Part shown: piece after piece, positions 43,836-55,599 of the stretch
How positions within the stretch are numbered: position 1 is the first letter of the stretch
Layout: every line of letters begins with the position of its first letter
DNA from: Odontocerum albicorne
Lineage: Eukaryota > Arthropoda > Insecta > Trichoptera > Odontoceridae
Direction of reading: 5' to 3'
NCBI GenBank assembly: GCA_949825065.1
Contig: OX463849.1
Location: 4,960,001 to 5,024,000, forward strand
Length of the DNA stretch: 64,000 nucleotides
Program-made: the position numbers and the translations under genes
Notes under the pieces: generated by a model
What the model saw: the letters and a program-made list of their open reading frames with translations, nothing else
Database searches by the model: none
Told to the model about the DNA's origin: nothing

Positions 43836-44231
43836 TGTGGCGGTCGTCGCACACTCAGTCGCACACTCGGTCAATGACCGGCGATGCGACCTTCGCACTC
43901 CTTGACAATACAAAACAAACAAGTCCGAAGTTCACACGCCGGTCATTCAACCCGTAGCCGGGAGCGGACCGCATTCCATGCCGGAGCGAGAACGCACCAC
44001 GTCTGTCGCGCCGGTTCCGTAAATAAATTGTCACCTACATACGACATTAATCGTTTTGCTAATGCAGAAACGAGACGAATGATATCTTGCTCGCATTCCC
44101 GCACACACGCGGAAATAGTATAAATACCTTCGTTTACTAATAAAAACTCTTCTTCTTCTTCCGCATTGCGATCCAAAACGTGTTTTATTTATCAACAAAC
44201 CATCATCATCTCTTCCCTCTAGTATACATAT
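43836..44231 (+). mobile_element. Solo-LTR-like copy 3
   Basis: It begins TGTGGCGGTCGTCGC and matches 29874-30261 throughout: a gaacgcaccacg block, the TATA-like agtataaatacc at 44117, tactaataaaa, tccgcattgcgatc, and the ccatcatcatctcttccct end. No gag or pol region flanks it. Confidence 0.78.
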
Positions 44232-44234
44232 CCT

Positions 44235-45060
44235 AAAAATGTATAACTTTGGTTTTATTCGTGTGTATCTGGATTTCGATCACGTTTTTACGGTTCTTTT
44301 ACAATATCCTCTACAGACCGCAAATCGCATTTTTGCACTGTCAGTTTTCCGTTGAATTTCATCCCTACAACCACCATTATTTATAAACTATTAACATAAT
44401 TATACGATTTGAAATACAAAAAAAATGGGTATATTTGAAGGCTTTCAATGCTTAAAATTGTTTTTTTTTTATTTATTTTTAATGTACTTGTAAACAACGA
44501 CCATAAATTCCTTTAAAGATAAACCGAGAAAATCGCTTCACTCTCACCCCTGACCATTCGTCTTGTTTTTAGAAAACGTGGATTTAACGATATTTAAGGG
44601 AATCCTAAATAAACAGCAATTTCCTTGCTGGTCTTTTTCGAGGGAAAAACGAATTGTTTTTATAACACTCCTTACCAAAATATACTCGTATTTATCAAGA
44701 AAAAAACTATTTGATTGTATAAATGTGAAATGTAAATTAATGTATTATGTTTACTGAGTAGGATAAAAAAAACTTGGGAGAGAAGTTCCCTCAGAATATT
44801 TGAAACAAGAATTTGTACAATTATTTTTTATTATTCATATTATATAACACAGTAACTTCGATTTTTTTGTTGGGAAAAAGTTGCTAAAGACACAAAGTCG
44901 AGCTTAATTAATTTCTCTTACTCCGCTGAATTAAAATTTTGTACGACATATTTTCTTTCGTAAATAAACACTTGAAATGTTTTACGAATTGTTAGTTAAA
45001 AAAAAGGATCGTGTTTAGTTTTTAAAATATTAAAAGATAATTATTTAACTTTATTTCTGT
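44235..45060. other. Intron sequence with no recognised repeat
   Basis: A block at 44500-44680 has a less simple composition but no exon borders that fit the gene. Nothing can be called. Confidence 0.35.
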
Positions 45061-45067
45061 GTAACGC

Positions 45068-45400
45068 TTATAACCTCATTTGCTCAATTGGTAAGATGGC
45101 TGTCTTTCAGCCCGAGGGGGGCTGCTGAGGGATTCGATTCGCGTTGTTACCCAGTTTTTTTTATGGAGAAGGTTTTCAACATTCATATATTCTCGATAAA
45201 ACGTAGAGATCAACCTCAGTAACCAAGTTGGTAAGTCACCTATCTTTTAACTCGGAGATTGCAGGTTCGATTCCTGTTGGTATCAGTTTTTTTTTAAAGG
45301 TTTCAGTCCGGTTTTCATTTTCGGGATCTTTAACATATTTCTATTTGGTTGGAAGAGATTACCAAATGACAATAAACCATCGAGAATACAATTGCATTTT
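45068..45400 (+). mobile_element. Two SINE1 copies in tandem
   Basis: Heads at about 45070 (catttgctcaattggtaaga) and 45212 (cctcagtaaccaagttggta), each with a B box (GGATTCGATTCGC and GGTTCGATTCCTG) and a T-rich joint. The second has the full body down to ttggttggaagagattacca. Both are sense to the gene and lie in the last visible intron. Confidence 0.75.
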
Positions 45401-45424
45401 AATAATTTTAAAAGGAAAATTTAT

Positions 45425-45600
45425 ATAGCACCGTTTAGACAGCAGACTCTTTTCATTGGTGGTCTTACTCGGGATTCGAACCCATCATTGACATATTAAA
45501 AGTATTACAAAATAAATATGCGTGAGTTCAGCGTATGAATAGGAAAGTGGTGGTTGCGGCCATTAAATAAGGTTCTTTCTCGCATCTACCAAATATATGT
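45425..45600 (-). mobile_element. SINE3 copy
   Basis: The reverse complement has GGGTTCGAATCCCGAG (a perfect B box), followed by aagagtctgctgtctaaacg and gtgctatata. Similar fragments lie at 48430-48540 and 53320-53480. Confidence 0.6.
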
Positions 45601-45714
45601 TTATTAAAATATATTTGGTAAGAAAACTACAGATAACTGAACAAGGAAGACGAACTACAATAAAACCTTTGCAGATTTTTCGATTTGTTATAGTAACACG
45701 TTTGACTTAAGGCT

Positions 45715-45775
45715 TGTATTATTGGAACACTAAACACATACGCTTAGCGTATGTGTTAGGTGTTCAAATAATACA
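45715..45775. repeat. 61-bp palindrome 30 bp before an exon
   Basis: tgtattattggaacactaaa and cacatacgc pair with gcgtatgtg and ttaggtgttcaaataataca around a 3-base centre, with one or two mismatches. The right end is 30 bp upstream of the exon start at 45806, close to where a branch point would be. Confidence 0.9.
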
Positions 45776-45805
45776 ATGATATTAATTTAAAAATATATTT
45801 TATAG

Positions 45806-45998
45806 GTCTGTGGCTGCCCAACTCATAAGAGGACAATCAGTTGTGGCCGAAACATACGACCAGGTGACCATTTACTTCAGCGACATCGTAGGGTTCACAT
45901 CCCTCTCTGCTCAATCCACCCCACTGCAAGTGGTTGATCTCCTCAACGACCTCTACACCTGTTTCGACTCTATTGTTGTAAACTTTGACGTGTATAAA
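45806..45998 (+). CDS. Receptor guanylate cyclase, exon vi (start of cyclase catalytic domain)
   Basis: Completes codon 334 (Lys) and covers 335-398, ending in phase 0. The acceptor is atatattttatag and the donor is [20 protein letters not shown] at 335-343, then [12 protein letters not shown] at 354-365. Asp360 in F-S-D-I-V-G-F-T is the first metal-binding residue of class III cyclases. [10 protein letters not shown] and N-F-D-V-Y-K close the exon. The next family block (E-T-I-G-D-A-Y with the second metal Asp, and the guanine-binding residues) should start the next exon, which is not found in 46-64 kb. Confidence 0.96.
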
Positions 45999-45999
45999 G

Positions 46000-46435
46000 T
46001 AAGTAAAAGTTTTTTTTTCATACACTCTTTTTTTAATCCAGAGGGAGGTGAGCGAAAATAAATTTTCAAAGTTTTGAAATAAAATAACTTTTAATTCTGT
46101 CTCAAGCACTTATAAACCAACTTTGAAAAACTGGACATATAATATAAATTTACATTTTACAGAAAACTTTATATGTTGTATTTGGCTGTAAATGTTTTTT
46201 TATATTTTTTTTCATACTTGTAAACATATTATTTGGACATGCGAGTATTTTTTTTAAATTGTAAGTTATTTTAATTCAATATCATTGTTTAGTTAGGTCA
46301 TTTTCAGCATCCGTGGTCTTGTTGGTACGACATTTTTTCCAGCCCTTAAAAAATATATATTTCAGTCTTGTTTAGACTTATATTTTTTAATATTTTTTAG
46401 TAAGTTAGAAGAGACTTACCTCTTTAATATTTTTC
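46000..46435. other. Intron or downstream sequence, SINE1 trace only
   Basis: 46308-46345 (catccgtggtcttgttggta) resembles a SINE1 head. Otherwise AT-rich with nothing recognised. Confidence 0.4.
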
Positions 46436-46439
46436 TAGT

Positions 46440-46950
46440 AAGTTAGAAGAGATTACCACAAAGCATTAACATTATGGATTTGTACTTTATACAATGTAGG
46501 AAGGTTTTAATTCTTCAAAGCAGCTTGCATCTCGTTCTACTAATAAGGCCACGTGTTTTCTCTAATCTCAATATCTATCCATAAAATTCCCACAAAATTC
46601 TCAAAAAAGCCAATATTTTTTCTATGTATGCGTTATTCCACTAAAAACAAATCTGAGTTTTTTACCTCTGTAAAATAAGTCTTCTACAGTTACGTAAGTC
46701 TGCTTGGTGAAGTCTGGTAATATTTTGTGGTATACATACATGACATATATTGAACTTAAATATACATATCAATATTAAATAATTTTAAAACAATGACTGT
46801 AATTTATTATTACTACTGCTTTTTGTATCTTGATGTTAGTTTAAGATAAAGTTTTGTATTATTTGTGAATAATTTTAATATAAACTGTCACATGTTCATT
46901 TGTATATAAATACACTATTGTGTCGTTAATTAAATGAATAAATAAATAAA
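46440..46950 (+). mobile_element. Repeat K, probable LINE 3' end
   Basis: This is the third copy of the family at 14650-15222 and 16858-17410. It runs from a tagttagaagagattacc-type border to the tail aatgaataaataaataaata. Confidence 0.75.
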
Positions 46951-48180
46951 TAATGAAAGTGCAATACAATACAATGCAATATTATGACATTAATATATTT
47001 ATTGTCAATAAACAAATGTAATTGCACAAAAACATATTTTCGTGTACGTATTTGTATCATTTTGCTAAAGTATTATTTTCTTTACCGCTCAAATGATTTT
47101 TCCTCCTTTTAAATAACTCGAAACAACATTGTTTCTTTTTTATTTATTTGGTTTTATTAACATTTAAACATATTGCCCATTAATTTATCCAAAGGTTGGC
47201 TCTTACATTGTTAAAATCCTTATTATTATTATGACGCGCTAAATTAACTATTTTGTAAATTAAATTATAGACGGGTTGTAATAATAATTAATGTATAAAA
47301 ATGAACTCTATTATCCACGTTCTGTTGAAGTCTTTTATAAACACTTTATCGAAACAACGTAAAAAAAATAGTCGCGATTGAATCAAAGTTTGCACGATTA
47401 AATTAATATGCCAAGTTTTTTTTCGCTCTAGTATCATAAATCTTGCTTAAGAAAAACGTATTTGCTGAACGTTTTTGTATACACATATAATTCTCAAACA
47501 CTTTTATATCATTCGACAAAATCATACATCATGTTCATGAAATTTGAGACAGAACGCTTCATGTCGTCAGAGGGCCACAGAAATACACTAAAATACTATT
47601 TCTGCTATCGGAAATATAATCAGAAACAGTCCACTGTGATGGGAAAACTATTCGTCGATATCGGTTTATCGACACTAATTTCATAACTTTAGTTCTTCGA
47701 TGGGAACTTACAACAGTTTCTTCAATGCAAACTAATAACATTTCCAATTCATAAACACATTTAACTTTTATATGAAATTAAACATTTAAATTATTAAAAT
47801 TACATTAAAATAAAGTTAGTTCAAAGTTATAATATAAATACATTAGATTAGTTGTTAAGATATAAATAACGGAAAGCCTTTGCAAATGTGTTGTATATTA
47901 CTTTTTTAAATAAATTGACGTTTATAACGTTACCAATATTATTTCTTTCTTTACATATTTACGTCAATATTGAAAAATGAGAACTACACTGTAATTGCTG
48001 AATGTTGTGCACATTTTTTTTTCAGTCTTCCCCGCATTCCGTTATATGTAAAGCCTGCGACAAACACAAGCTGGTTGCTCTATTTTTCTGCACATTTTCA
48101 TCGTTCTTTTTGTTTGGTTTTACAGGTTATGTAAATTTTATATTTCAAATATTTAGATTTTTTATTTCGAATAAGATATT
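46951..48180. other. AT-rich stretch with no recognised feature
   Basis: A patch at 47540-47740 is less AT-rich and has open frames on both strands, but I recognise no protein and see no splice logic linking it to the cyclase. Confidence 0.4.
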
Positions 48181-48187
48181 ATATTAC

Positions 48188-48362
48188 CTTCATTGGCTAG
48201 TTAGTAAGACGCTTGTCTCCCATCTCGGAGGATGCAGGTTCAATTCCTATTGGTACCCAGATTTTTTTTAAAAGAATTCCAATCTGGTTTTCACTCAATG
48301 TCTCTATAGCATCTTTCTGATTGGTTGGAAGATATTTTCACATGGCAATAAGCTCGCTAAGT
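48188..48362 (+). mobile_element. SINE1 copy, nearly full length
   Basis: Head accttcattggctagttagta, B box GGTTCAATTCC, T-rich joint, body with ccaatctggttttcact and ttggttggaagatattttca, ending in atggcaataagctcgc. Confidence 0.78.
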
Positions 48363-48429
48363 TGTTTTGTATAAAACCAAAGTGTAATATAACATAATAA
48401 TAATAAGAAGTAATATTAAATTAATAATA

Positions 48430-48540
48430 ATCGAAGAACAATTTATGTTGCGCTATTTAGAGAGCAGACTCTCCTCACATGAACGCCCATTCGGGAATCA
48501 AACCCTCGTCGATCGTCGTGAAACGCATTTTTGAGTATAG
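48430..48540 (-). mobile_element. SINE3 fragment
   Basis: The reverse complement has GGGTTTGATTCCCGAATG (B-box-like), then a gagtctgctctctaaatagc block, as at 45425-45600. Confidence 0.5.
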
Positions 48541-48714
48541 TCACACCCATAAAAGCCCTTGACGGCTCTTTGTAATCCATCCCGGCACTCCTCGGTTCCA
48601 AAAACAGTTGTTAAGGGTAGTTCTGTTGCATCTTTCACTTCGGTCCAACGCATTGTGTCTCTTTCTCTTATGCGTTGTCATTTCACACTTCTAGTAATTC
48701 ACAAGTCTTTCTTA

Positions 48715-49315
48715 TATTTTTATTTATTTATTTTCTCAAAACAGGCTTAGCCCAATTACATTGAAAAATACAAGAAATGTTAACATTAAAAAAAATTATA
48801 TAAAATAAAAAAATATATAAAATAAAAAATGATGTGTATGCATACATACATATACACAAACATAAACATGCATACACACATACGCATCAATTCAAAGTCA
48901 CTTAAATACGTTGATGAGTGCTTTCTAACGCGCTCAATCTAAGAAGAAAACTTACTTTTGCTTTTGGTAATGTGATATGAAATATGCCAATATCCGAAGC
49001 AGTCCCGTTCAAAAGAGTTAAGGCCCTTTCAACAGGCATAGCGGCTGGTTCTTGCGTATGTTATTGAGAACAGTTCTTGCCGGCGCCGTCTAGTGTAATT
49101 GTTAGGAACATTAAACGCTAATCTTTGTTGTAATGTTGGACAGCTCACAACTCCTCGAGCGAGTTTGACAACGTATACCAGGAGACGTAGATCTCTTCTT
49201 ACGCTCATGGAGTTATACCCGAGTATGCCCAGCAGAAACTCAGTAGGATAAAGCCATGGATAGACACCAAACTCACTCATATAGAGATATCGAATATCCT
49301 TGGCTACGAGCAATG
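48715..49315 (-). mobile_element. LINE-D, 5'-truncated copy (Jockey-like)
   Basis: The minus strand, 49313 to 49029, encodes L-L-G-I-L-G-Y-N-S-M-S-V-R-R-D-L-R-L-L, then N-V-P-N-N-Y-T-R-R-R-R. This resembles the C-terminal end of Jockey or R1-type LINE ORF2 proteins. The 3' untranslated part follows down to tgggctaagcctgttttgag and an (AAATA)n tail (reverse of 48718-48735). The related copy at 55600-56135 is inverted. Confidence 0.8.
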
Positions 49316-49319
49316 TAAT

Positions 49320-49725
49320 AAAAATTATATAACGTATAAATTGGCTTCGATCAACCGTCCAAGATTAACTGTCCCAGTCTGAGAAATTTGAGAGTATGTC
49401 CGAAGTACAAGAGAGGGTGAGAGAGTGCCCGCAGCTGTTGTCCTATGTAATTTTATACAACATAACCTCAATATGGTCGGACACTCGATACACCACTATC
49501 CTCCGTAGTCTTTCTACCTTTTTTTCTCAGCTGAAAATGGAAACTCTGTTCCGTAGCGCTGAAACAAATTCTGAAACAACAATTTTCAGAATTGTCTAAA
49601 ATTTGCTGTGATGAAAATATTTAATTGGGTCACTTGACACATTTGGCTTAATTCAATTTATTTCAATTTCGGTAAACTCCTGATTTTGTTTTAGTGAACG
49701 TAGCTAAATAAATTAAGGGTTCAAT
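49320..49725. other. No recognised feature
   Basis: 49380-49600 is less AT-rich with a 67-codon open frame on the plus strand that I do not recognise. Confidence 0.35.
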
Positions 49726-49727
49726 GT

Positions 49728-50250
49728 GACCTCCGTGGTCCTGTGTTTCCGACCGTGGGTTGCGGGTTCGATTCTCGTTTATATTAAAACAACTTGAATA
49801 TGGATTTCAGTTTAGTTAAAAATTGAAACCTTTTACCAAAATAATAACCACATCCTTATCCAAATTGATGAGATGTTTGTTTATCATCCCAGTGGTTAAG
49901 GGTTTGATCTATGCTGGTTCTTAATTAATTTGAAAAGAGTCAGACTGTTTTTAATTTAAGCCTCTTTCTTATATTTTCGATGGATTGGAAGAGAAAACCA
50001 CTTGCTAATAAAACCGCAAGGTTGTACTGTTTACAACGAAAGTGTTATATATAAGATGTTTTTGAAAATCCAGCTAAGCAATTTGTTTTAGTCGATAAAA
50101 CAAATTTCTTCCAATCTGTTTATTGCGGGTTCGATCGCATTTTTTTAAAAAGGTTTTTATTTTTTTTTTTCCTTAAAGCTTTTTTACACATTTCTAGTTG
50201 GTGTGAAGTTATTTCAGCATGGTAATAAGTCTATCAGTTTAACTGTACAC
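49728..50250 (+). mobile_element. Cluster of three SINE1 copies
   Basis: Copy starts are at about 49728 (gacctccgtggtcctgtg head, GGGTTCGATTCTC B box), 49888 (cccagtggttaagggtttga head) and 50120 (gcgggttcgatcgcat B box only). Each is followed by a T-rich joint and a tggttggaagagat-like body. They stand in the same orientation like beads on a string. Confidence 0.6.
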
Positions 50251-50445
50251 AATAAAATTTTATACGATACAGTAATTGTCTTACTCTGCGCTAAAGATAG
50301 TATTCAGGAAAAAGGTTAAAACTTTTTGTTAAGATAGTAAAGAATAGCGGCAATTTCTAACAAACTTTAGCTTTAAAACTGACATTACGATCTTGCTTAA
50401 AGTTTAACAAAGATTTATTTATTAACATGTTAGAAAATAAGTAAC

Positions 50446-51189
<744 letters not shown>

Positions 51190-51265
51190 CCTACAAAAAA
51201 GCCAGTTAAGATAGTCCCTTGAGGAGAATATTCTCTCTAAACGAAGCTTTATAAATTATCCATTT
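51190..51265 (+). mobile_element. SINE3 body fragment
   Basis: gagaatattctctctaaacg and gctttataaatta match the SINE3 body. It stands right after the (AT)n tract. Confidence 0.45.
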
Positions 51266-51585
51266 GTGTTATTACTATCACTTGCTAATGATTAAAATTA
51301 GATCAGTTACAAATTGACTAGAAATGATATTGATTTTCTATTGTGAATTTGTATACGTGCTTTTCTATAGTGAAACTCATTAATTCAAATGGTACTCCTC
51401 AAAATATCCAAGTATAGTAGGTGGTATGAATATATCCAAGAGCGTGACCGGGAAATAATTCTTTCCACCCAATTATCAAGGATTCGACCTAAACTCAATA
51501 GATAAGGTTTTCAATTCACAGTTTGACATGAAACATGTTACAAAGCAACACATTTATTAAATTAGACTTCGTTGTATTCAGTACA
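51266..51585. other. No recognised feature
   Basis: AT-rich, nothing supported. Confidence 0.4.
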
Positions 51586-51587
51586 AA

Positions 51588-51700
51588 CTGGTGGGATTAT
51601 TACCATGTGGCGATCTCTCTAAACCAGCAAGAAAGGTGTTTCCCTTGCCAGGAATATCAGACTTCATTTCGATTCTACCACCAAGCGCGCTGTCATAGGA
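51588..51700 (-). mobile_element. SINE1 body fragment
   Basis: tattaccatgtggcgatctc then tctaaaccagcaag matches the reverse of the SINE1 body, as at 25493-25540. Confidence 0.55.
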
Positions 51701-51839
51701 GACGAAATTTACTTAGAGCGGTCATTTTTTTTCACCCTTCTTTTAAAGCTCCAAATACAAGCATAGGGAGGCCATTCAGGGTGGTTTTGGGCGGTGTTGG
51801 TAATCTCCCTCCACGACATTCCTAACACTCCCACTTCCT

Positions 51840-52245
51840 TTTAACGCATGTGTCATCCTGACTTGCCTGTTTAACGCATGTATCATCCCGATCCTCTTGT
51901 ACGGCTGTGAATCTTGGCATCTCACCAAGGCTCAGGAGCGCAAGATACTTAGTTTTGAAAACAGTTGTCTCAGGAGGATATTGGGAATCAGGTAGTATGA
52001 CCACATAACATACGACGCTGTACGCCGGTGCACCCGGCAGGGGTCTGTCGTCTCTGTAATTCGGCAGAGGCGATGGTCCTGGCTGGGATATGTTCTGAGA
52101 ATGCCCGATGATAGTTGGCCGAGGAGAGCGCTGTTTTTCAGACCATTGGGGTCCCGATGGCCTGGAAGACCCTCTCTCACGGTCTACCATTCCTATGACA
52201 AGGGAATCAGAGCGTTAGAGCGGTCTAGAAGATCGAAATCGTTAA
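51840..52245 (+). pseudogene. LINE-I ORF2 C-terminal fragment
   Basis: The plus strand reads I-L-L-Y-G-C-E-S-W-H-L-T, then L-R-R-I-L-G-I-R and a stop, then Y-D-H-I-T-Y-D-A-V, R-Q-R-R-W-S-W-L-G-Y-V-L-R-M, and G-R-P-S-L-T-V. This is a standard LINE tail with one in-frame stop near 51992. The patch is GC-richer than its flanks. Confidence 0.85.
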
Positions 52246-52249
52246 ATTT

Positions 52250-53315
52250 TTTTATGAGTACGTCTTTGAAAGAACTGCTGAAAGGGACTCCTCATCCTGT
52301 GGTGATACACTTGTGTGAGAAAATATTAGTTGCTACGATGAACTTAAGTTCCAGCGTCACGGGTAAAGGAAAAATACTCACATAGCACTAAATATACATA
52401 TAAAGCTGCTGAAAGCGTGAACCTCAAACAGTCCAGCAAGTTACCAGTGTTTTCACAGAAAACTTCGAATGCAGCAAAACTTTCCTTTGACGGCCCTATA
52501 TCAGAGTGGCCAGTCGGTCCGAAGATGTTACGATATAATAATAATGAATCTCTTCGAAAATTATTAACTCGATTATCATATAGAAACCAGAAAAAATAAA
52601 AATAAAATCGAGCAACCTGGAAAAAAACTACACTGAAATATTTTTTAAATGTGGCCTCCAACGAGAATCGAACTCACAACCTCTGGACTGGAAGACAGGC
52701 GTTTTAACGAACTAGGCCACAATATTGGATCGATTCGTAGCAATAAATTTATTCTATGAAGACTTTTTCAAAGGCACACCTCTCAAATATATTTGAAAAA
52801 TGCAATTAAGACATTCCATTAAGGGTCTTGAATAATGTTGTAAAAGGGTTTAATATTAAAACCTAGGGTACTTGATTGCTTAGCGTGAATGCTAACCGTT
52901 TAAATACGGCCGCCGATAAGAATACGATAATTTAGAAAGGTTCCAACAAGTAACATCCCTTACAAAACAATAAGTCTAAACTATTTCAAGTGACAGACGA
53001 AGCGCAAAAGAATGATGCTCTAGCGTCCCTGTTTTTTTAATTTCTCGCTAGAGAAAACAGTAAAAGAAACCATTGAAGTGAAATAAACTAGAATGGAACC
53101 ATAAATTGATTTCGGAAAATGCGAAAAATACTAACAAAACCAACTTGAATAGCAAAAATGCAAGTATTTCACATGAGAAAATAAAATAATAAAACGAAAA
53201 AAAATGTCTCAATACGTGAAAGGGAAATAGGGCACTAAAGCATGTACACTCGAACCGGACAGTATCAACATCTGTTGGAATGAGAGGCTACAACAATATT
53301 CATAACAATTTGTAT
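52250..53315. other. Mostly unrecognised, with a SINE1 head at 52650-52735
   Basis: 52650-52735 read in reverse has TGGCCTAGTTCGTTAAAACG and a B box GAGTTCGATTCTCG, a SINE1 head. The rest shows no family. Confidence 0.5.
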
Positions 53316-53319
53316 CGAG

Positions 53320-53480
53320 TCATTTAAAGAATAAACTCTCTTTAAGGACGCTCCAAATCGGGAAACAAACCCAATTTTATTGAGAGATTTAAATTATTAC
53401 TAAATAAATTCAAACACGTTGAGTGGTAAGAAGAGAAGATAATGGCTGCGACAAATTCAGAAACACATAGTTTAAAGAAA
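53320..53480 (-). mobile_element. SINE3-like fragment
   Basis: actctctttaaggacgctcc and atcgggaaacaaaccc match the reverse of the SINE3 body and B box at 48430-48540. Confidence 0.45.
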
Positions 53481-53513
53481 ACCACAGAAAATTTACCAAG
53501 GAATGATGAACGA

Positions 53514-54071
53514 AAGGGTCTTTCAAACTGAGCGTTTTTTTTTAATTCTTGGATAAAACACAGATGGCGTCGCAAACTTGCCTGAGTCTTGTGACGTTTG
53601 AGAAGTGTAATGTATGACATTTATAAAAATGGAGTCGTATACAATACAACGACGAGTTCAAATTGTTGAATTATTTTATGTATTGTAATCTCCGGAAAGG
53701 GTGATGTTAATTGGCCATCAAGATCATGTGATCTGACACTATTGGACTGTTTTTTCTGGGGTTACGTGAAAAACCAGGTCTATAAGAATGACCCCCAATT
53801 AATTTCTGAGTTGAAGAACGAAATCATTCGCGGTATTGGTGAATTAGAGCCGCAATGATGCCAAAATGTCATCGAAAGTTTTGACAAAAGATTGGACATC
53901 TGTTGAGCTGCAAGAGGTGGACATTTTGCGGGTATTGTTTTTTGTGTTTAAGTGTCATACATTATACTTCAATGACCAATAAAAAGTTTTTTGAAATCAA
54001 AGCAAATTGTGTTTTATTCAAGAATTAAGAAAAAAAAGAATAAAAAAACCCCCTCAATTTGAAAGACCCTT
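53514..54071 (+). mobile_element. MITE-D copy e, complete, 558 bp
   Basis: The ends are AAGGGTCTTTCAAACTGAGC and CTCAATTTGAAAGACCCTT, with TA after the right end. This copy is in the opposite orientation to the others, so its transposase remnant reads on the plus strand. It spells W-P-S-R-S-C-D-L-T-L-L-D, then F-F-W-G-Y-V-K-N-Q-V-Y-K-N-D-P, then a stop and G-G-H-F-A-G. Only about the last 80 codons of a Tc1/mariner-type DDD transposase remain, as in every copy here. Confidence 0.9.
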
Positions 54072-54074
54072 TAC

Positions 54075-54676
54075 AAAGAAATCTTTGTTGATCTTCCAAT
54101 ATGTGATAATAAAATATTTGACGTATAGCATGGTGTATGTGCATCGTGTTCTAAACAATCGTAGATTTATCGACAAGATCTCCCAAAATTCGATTTTAAA
54201 AATTTGTCTTCAAATGCTTCCTATTGCTGCACATATCATCCATAATTTTAACGCTAACATATTCTATGCCACTGGACGAGCAACGGAAAAAGTTTTATCA
54301 CAATGTACCACCCTTTTGAACCGATAAGAAGCAATCAATTTATTAAATGAAGACGAAATCGACCTCAAAATTCTACTTTTGTCCCAAGGAACATCTTTCG
54401 AATACAAATTCGAAAGATGTGAAGGATACATCCCTTACTAACTTTTATGTATAGGAGTGAAAAAATGGGCGTGGAAGAAGAGTGAAAGGAACCGAATACA
54501 TGCCTTAGATATACATACATTGGGAAGTATGTATACAAGGGGTAAAAATGTGGGATATAATATGGAATGGAATATAATGGATTACTCTTAACTTAAGGCC
54601 GGTGTGTCGAGTTAGACGAAGACTATACATTTGTTCTCCATCTTTGAAACCAACTTTATGAATTTATTAATATATT
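54075..54676. other. No recognised feature apart from a small hairpin
   Basis: 54391-54420 forms a perfect hairpin CATCTTTCGAATacaaATTCGAAAGATG-like (stem 12). A broken LINE-like purine-rich run follows near 54440-54600. The frame at 54007-54327 starts inside MITE-D and is not recognised. Confidence 0.4.
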
Positions 54677-55578
54677 TTAACCCTTCCTGTCCTATGATGT
54701 GTAACTAGTACACATTGCTTCTAAAAACTTTAATATCTCTATAAATATAATAAATACTGGGTTCAGATTTTAGGTATTCCTCCGTTATATATTTACGCAT
54801 TGAATGAAAAAATAATATTAATAATAATTAGCACTTATCGGCTACATCAGAGATATTTTGTGAAAATCGGGAATAAATTCACCAATACAATCAAACGTGT
54901 GCCAGTGTGTGACGTAGGTATATTCATTCTAAAGACTGCTATTTTTTATAAATAAGGCTTTGCTCCATTTATAGGTATGCTTATAGGTGTCGTTAAATAT
55001 ATGATCTTTTATAAGTTTCTTTTTTGTTTACCTTAACTATAAATAATATAATTTTTGTAATTGTTTATTTGGTATGATATACATTTACGGAATGTCAAAT
55101 AATATTTTCTGTAACTGTTTATTTGGTTTGGTTTATATTTTGGGAATTTCAAATAATAATTTGAAATTCCCGAAGTATAAACCGCTATGGGTGAGGAAGC
55201 GACGCTGCTATTCACGTCTCACTCTCACTCTACTTCGGTAAATGACAACGCAAGAAATAAAATCTCAGGACGCAGTTGTTTCTTCCTTCGAGGTATAAAA
55301 TACACAGGGTTAGTGTTCCGAGTTCCGTCTCAGTAGCTCGCGGGTATTCATACGAGGTGGTCTCTGCGTCCGTTTTATGAACGTCGGCTGATGTTTTTTC
55401 ATGTTTTCAGCAATTCAATTTCAATTTTGATGACTTTGGACTTCAAATTTAATTAATTTAAACGATTGGCTATGAATATCCTTATTTTTCTGATTTTAAA
55501 TCGCTCATTTTTACATATGTATTGAATACACAGCACCGGAACGCGTTGTTCTTTTTAGCACCGGAAGAGAAAGGTTAA
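54677..55578 (+). mobile_element. TTAA-flanked MITE copy 2, with internal insertion
   Basis: TTAA at both ends (54677-54680 and 55575-55578) with CCCTTCCTGTCC and GAGAAAGG. Compared with copies 1 and 4, an extra stretch of about 235 bp lies at 54940-55178. It includes the hairpin gggaatttcaaat / atttgaaattccc at 55141-55171. No transposase. Confidence 0.82.
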
Positions 55579-55599
55579 AGAATAAAAAATCAGTAGATA

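Larger units (their letters stand above)
19162..45998 (+). other. Partial gene: receptor guanylate cyclase (natriuretic-peptide-receptor type)
   Basis: Six exons splice in one frame of 398 codons with no stop. The exon ends have phases 0, 1, 1, 2, 2 and 0. All six acceptors end in AG, and the donors are GTAAGT or close to it. The family makes cGMP from GTP at the plasma membrane, usually after ligand binding outside. The visible order is kinase-homology domain, dimerisation helix, start of the cyclase domain, exactly as in this family. The 5' part (ligand-binding domain, membrane helix, glycine-loop region) and the 3' part (second metal Asp, guanine-binding residues, stop) are not in the window. 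Introns are 1470, 2999, 1895, 15708 and 3571 bp. The closest general resemblance is to the GC-A/GC-B-like insect receptors; the exact orthologue cannot be named. Confidence 0.95.

Noticed and set aside
49029..49313. Host gene on the minus strand
   Set aside because: The protein resembles a LINE ORF2 end, has a LINE-type tail and has a related inverted copy at 55.6 kb.
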